In this document: in pieces, positions 6,295-8,505 of the stretch
Layout: every line of letters starts with the position of its first letter
Numbering within the stretch: position 1 is the first letter of the stretch
DNA from: Bacteroidales bacterium
Lineage (GTDB): Bacteria > Bacteroidota > Bacteroidia > Bacteroidales > GCA-2748055
Reading direction: 5' to 3'
Length of the DNA stretch: 8,505 nucleotides
Assembly (NCBI GenBank): GCA_024763595.1
Contig: JANTFK010000118.1
Location: forward strand, 1 to 8,505
Program-made: the position numbers and the translations under genes
The notes under the pieces: generated by a model
Database searches by the model: none
Seen by the model: the letters and a program-made list of their open reading frames with translations, nothing else
What the model was told of the DNA's origin: nothing

Positions 6295-7495
6295 ATATAC
6301 AGCGCTGTTGATCCTGTTTCTGTGGATGCCGGGTATCTATTCTCCCGCCCGGGCACAGGACTTTACGGACAAACGCAGCGTGAGCAGACGCTTCCCGGCA
6401 TCCATGGAGACCACCCTGGAAGTTGAGAACAAGTATGGAAAGATGCAGGTAGTGACATGGGACAAAGACTCCGTGGCGGTAGATGTGGCGATTTTCCTCA
6501 GCGAATCGAGTGTTTCAAGACTGAGGAAACTGAAGGCAGATATCAAGATAGATTTTACCACAACCAACAGCTATATCATTGCCAGAACAAAGATTGCAAG
6601 TGAAAGCGGGCGCGTAGCCTCCGAGCTGAGATCCATCACACACACCATCACCGGAACCAATAAACGGGTCGAGATCAATTACCTGGTCCATGTTCCTGCA
6701 TACCTGGATGTAGTACTGAACAACAAATTCGGAGATATCTACATGGATGACCTGGAGGGTGAGGCGGATATTACCCTCTCCAATGGCGTACTGAAAGCCA
6801 ACAGGCTTTACGGGCACTCATCCATTTCCCTCAGTTTTGCCAGCGGGATGATCAAATCCCTGGGCTCTTCCTCCATCAGGCTCTCCTACTCCGACCTGGT
6901 ACTGGATGAAGTGAGCCAGTTGGACCTGGACAGCCGCTCATCCAAACTCAATGTGGACAGTGTGAATGTGCTGAAGATCAATTCGCGGCGCGATAAACTC
7001 TATTTCAAAAAGGTCGAATACTTTTACGGAGAAAGCAATTTCAGCCAGGTTTGGGTGTATGATTTCCTTCGCGAGAGTGATATCTATATGAAGTACGGGG
7101 AAGTGACCATCGAACATGTGATGCCCGGTTTCAGCAAAATCTACGTGGAATCAGAGTATACAGATATTACCCTCTTCTTCGAAAGGGAAGCAACTTTTAA
7201 CTTTAATATCCTGCACCATGAGAAGGCCATACTGCGCTTACCGGATGATGAAGTGCTGGCCAAAGGGAGCAGGGACGGAAAGGATTATTTCAAAACAGTG
7301 GGGAGCATAGGGCCGGAAAGTAGTGCGGCCGGGGGGGCAGCTGGAAGTGCGACCGATGATGCAGCCGGGGGTGAGGCCAGTGGTGCGGCCAAGGGTGTGA
7401 CCGGTGGTGAGGCCGGTAGTGCGGCCGGGGATGTGGCCGGACAGGTGAATATCGATGCCCTGCAGAAATGTTATATCAATATTGCATTCAAATAG
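6263..7495 (+). CDS. Exported DUF4097-like beta-helical protein with Ala/Gly repeat insert
   Basis: The start at 6263 is chosen from its Shine-Dalgarno and gives 410 residues. Residues 1-31 are a signal peptide (core ALLILFLWMPGIY, cut likely after Ala-Arg-Ala). The body, about 40-350, is a series of short beta strands with repeated Asp/Ser/Gly turns, such as NKYGKMQVVTWDKDSV (56-71), NNKFGDIYMDDLEGEADITL (153-172), MKYGEVTIEHV (276-286) and ESEYTDITLFF (296-306). This resembles DUF4097 / GIN-domain putative adhesins, which fold as right-handed beta-helices. Residues 353-393 are an Ala/Gly-rich low-complexity insert, followed by VNIDALQKCYINIAFK. The family is common after sigma/anti-sigma pairs in Bacteroidota; its ligand is unknown. 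The 32-base overlap with the preceding gene implies coupled translation. Location is periplasmic or at the surface; no lipobox is seen. Confidence 0.85.
   Translation: MMKKTNQFLFRYTALLILFLWMPGIYSPARAQDFTDKRSVSRRFPASMETTLEVENKYGKMQVVTWDKDSVAVDVAIFLSESSVSRLRKLKADIKIDFTTTNSYIIARTKIASESGRVASELRSITHTITGTNKRVEINYLVHVPAYLDVVLNNKFGDIYMDDLEGEADITLSNGVLKANRLYGHSSISLSFASGMIKSLGSSSIRLSYSDLVLDEVSQLDLDSRSSKLNVDSVNVLKINSRRDKLYFKKVEYFYGESNFSQVWVYDFLRESDIYMKYGEVTIEHVMPGFSKIYVESEYTDITLFFEREATFNFNILHHEKAILRLPDDEVLAKGSRDGKDYFKTVGSIGPESSAAGGAAGSATDDAAGGEASGAAKGVTGGEAGSAAGDVAGQVNIDALQKCYINIAFK
7319..7441 (+). repeat. GC-rich degenerate coding repeat with a seven-G run
   Basis: Words such as GGTGAGGCCGGTAGTGCGGCC recur in degenerate form and code Ala/Gly/Ser/Asp residues 353-393 of the DUF4097-like protein. 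The tract is clearly more GC-rich than its surroundings. It contains seven G in a row at 7331-7337. Loss of one G would bring in a stop at 7398-7400, and gain of one a stop at 7357-7359; either would remove the conserved-looking C-terminal end. Confidence 0.75.
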
Positions 7496-7519
7496 TACAG
7501 TTTGTATCAGGTAACAGTT

Positions 7520-7576
7520 ATGAAACAGGCTAAAGTCAGGGATCTATTATCAGTAACGGAACAAGTAGTACAGTGA
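7520..7576 (+). CDS. Possible 18-codon upstream ORF (MKQAKVRDLLSVTEQVVQ)
   Basis: A short frame opens at ATG 7520 and ends at TGA 7574-7576, sharing one A with the ATG of the next gene (TGATG). That arrangement would let ribosomes re-initiate at 7576. There is no Shine-Dalgarno and no recognisable similarity. It could be a leader peptide or chance. The 80-bp gap also has a 9-bp direct repeat, TAGTACAGT, at each end (7493-7501 and 7566-7574). Confidence 0.25.
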   Translation: MKQAKVRDLLSVTEQVVQ

Positions 7577-8076
7577 TGAAAAAACTTTACATTTCCACCA
7601 TACTCCTCCTGCTGTCCGCCACAACATTCTCGCAATTTTATGTGAAGGAAGTCGGGCTGCGTGGCGGATACACAGGAGGGATCACCTTCAGGATCAACCT
7701 GGAGGAGACACTCTCCTACGAGGGTCAGTTCAGTTACCGGGACAAGGGGGCCATCTTCACAGTGATCCGGCAACAGCACCGCGAAATGGGAATAGACAAA
7801 TTCGGGAACTGGGATTTCGTGTACGGGTTCGGACCCCATGCGGGATTCTATTTCACAGACAGTTACCGCATACTTTTCAGGGAGATCTATTTTGGGAGGA
7901 ACATTTTCACACCGGTGATCGGGATGGACGGATACATGGGGATCGAATACCAGCTGGTGAACCTGCCGGTAAGTTTCGGGGTGAATTTCCAGCCCTTCAT
8001 GGAGATCTCACTGAAACAGCTGTTCGGGATCAATTTGTGGGACTTTGGAATAACCGCAAAATACAGATTCAATTAA
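7576..8076 (+). CDS. Small exported protein, outer-membrane barrel-like
   Basis: The 166-residue product starts with a clear signal peptide (MKKLYISTILLLLSATTFSQ, cleavage near residue 20). The mature part is beta-rich: VGLRGGYTGGITFRI (27-41), YEGQFSYRDKGAIFTV (48-63), FGPHAGFYFTDSY (85-97), PVSFGVNFQPFMEISL (131-146) and a last strand WDFGITAKYRFN (155-166). Alternating aromatic and polar residues and an aromatic near the C-terminus suit an eight-stranded outer-membrane barrel. Such short proteins of unknown function are often found in Bacteroidota envelope operons; I do not recognise a named family. ATG 7576 is preferred over the GTG at 7573 because it gives a standard Met-Lys-Lys start. 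It lies 80 bp after the DUF4097-like gene with no visible terminator, so it is probably in the same transcript. Confidence 0.8.
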   Translation: MKKLYISTILLLLSATTFSQFYVKEVGLRGGYTGGITFRINLEETLSYEGQFSYRDKGAIFTVIRQQHREMGIDKFGNWDFVYGFGPHAGFYFTDSYRILFREIYFGRNIFTPVIGMDGYMGIEYQLVNLPVSFGVNFQPFMEISLKQLFGINLWDFGITAKYRFN

Positions 8077-8154
8077 TGGCATCAGATGCATGTACCGGTT
8101 AACAACTCAAATGCGACTAATTATCAAATCGAAACTCATTAAAAAAAGATAAAG

Positions 8155-8505
8155 ATGAAAAAGATCGGAACAATCATTGTAATGACGGCAATGGCAGTAT
8201 CGGCCGTGTGGGCCCAGGAAGCTGACAGGTCCACCCCGGGTGAGAAATATGAAAGAGAGCCGGGAGAAATCCAGACCCTTTTCGACCCCGGCAGCGGGAA
8301 TGGTGGTTATGGCGCTTTCTCCATTGGATATACACAGATTAACGGCCGCGATGCCATGCTGATGGGAGGCCGGGGCGAATGGATTATTGGCCATGGATTC
8401 GGATTGGGAATGGGAGGATATGGATTTATGAATGATCCCGTATATAATGCGGTGGACCAGTTGAACTACTCCATGGCAGGCGGATACGGGGGCCTTATCT
8501 TGGAG
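8155..8505 (+). CDS. Exported Gly-rich protein, 5' part only (runs off the window)
   Basis: From ATG 8155 an open frame runs to the window edge, giving 117 residues with no stop. Residues 1-20 are a signal peptide (MKKIGTIIVMTAMAVSAVWA, cut before Gln-Glu). A polar segment follows (21-48), then a Gly- and aromatic-rich stretch: GNGGYGAFSIGYTQINGRDA, MLMGGRGEWIIGHGFGLGMG and GYGFMNDPVYNA. The alternation suggests beta strands, and the pattern fits a family of uncharacterised Bacteroidota envelope proteins seen beside sigma/DUF4097 clusters; that recall is from memory. The leader just before the ATG is A-rich (AAAAAAAGATAAAG), a usual translation signal in this phylum. It is 78 bp after the previous gene on the same strand and probably belongs to the same cluster. 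The full length cannot be judged. Confidence 0.82.
   Translation, partial: MKKIGTIIVMTAMAVSAVWAQEADRSTPGEKYEREPGEIQTLFDPGSGNGGYGAFSIGYTQINGRDAMLMGGRGEWIIGHGFGLGMGGYGFMNDPVYNAVDQLNYSMAGGYGGLILE

Noticed and set aside
8081..8095. Palindrome GCATC-A-GATGC after the 7576-8076 gene as a terminator
   Set aside because: A one-base loop cannot form as drawn, the stem is short and no T-run follows.

Overview
The window looks like part of a Bacteroidota chromosome, most likely Bacteroidales or Marinilabiliales-like. The evidence is the style of the proteins: a Bacteroidota-type Lnt, a membrane-anchored LytTR regulator, a sigma-70 gene followed by a short single-span membrane protein and a DUF4097-like protein, and several small beta-rich exported proteins. 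Few genes have a clear Shine-Dalgarno, leaders are A-rich, and two promoter candidates fit the Bacteroidota pattern (TTG, about 19-20 bp, TAnnTTTG). This placement is inference; no rRNA or other marker gene is present. I found no tRNA, rRNA, insertion sequence, prophage or CRISPR array.

Layout: (1) 39-1646, plus strand: lnt, the last enzyme of lipoprotein maturation. (2) 1647-1742: a hairpin-forming tandem repeat that fills the gap between two convergent genes. (3) 1743-3123, minus strand: two adjacent small exported proteins, probably outer-membrane or periplasmic beta-rich proteins, followed upstream by (4) 3243-4094, minus strand: a four-helix membrane protein with a C-terminal LytTR DNA-binding domain. 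(5) 4095-4355: a divergent intergenic region with a promoter candidate on each strand and three 15-bp repeats. (6) 4356-4871, plus strand: a flavin reductase-like FMN protein. (7) 4872-5183: a noncoding stretch with four 13-bp repeats and a related inverted motif. (8) 5184 to the end, plus strand: a compact cluster of an ECF sigma factor, an overlapping membrane protein (likely its anti-sigma or signalling partner), a DUF4097-like exported protein, a small beta-barrel-like protein, and the start of another exported Gly-rich protein that runs off the window.

The most coherent functional unit is the 5184-8505 cluster. The overlaps between its first three genes imply translational coupling, and all products after the sigma factor are membrane-bound or exported, so it reads as an envelope-sensing or envelope-remodelling module. 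Similar sigma / membrane protein / DUF4097 sets are familiar in Bacteroidota, but their signal and target genes are generally not known, and nothing here reveals them.

Across the window, short tandem repeats recur both between genes and inside genes: the signal peptide and post-signal linker of the 2311-3123 gene, and the C-terminal linker of the 6263-7495 gene, which includes a run of seven G. This suggests ongoing replication slippage at this locus and is the most unusual general property of the region.
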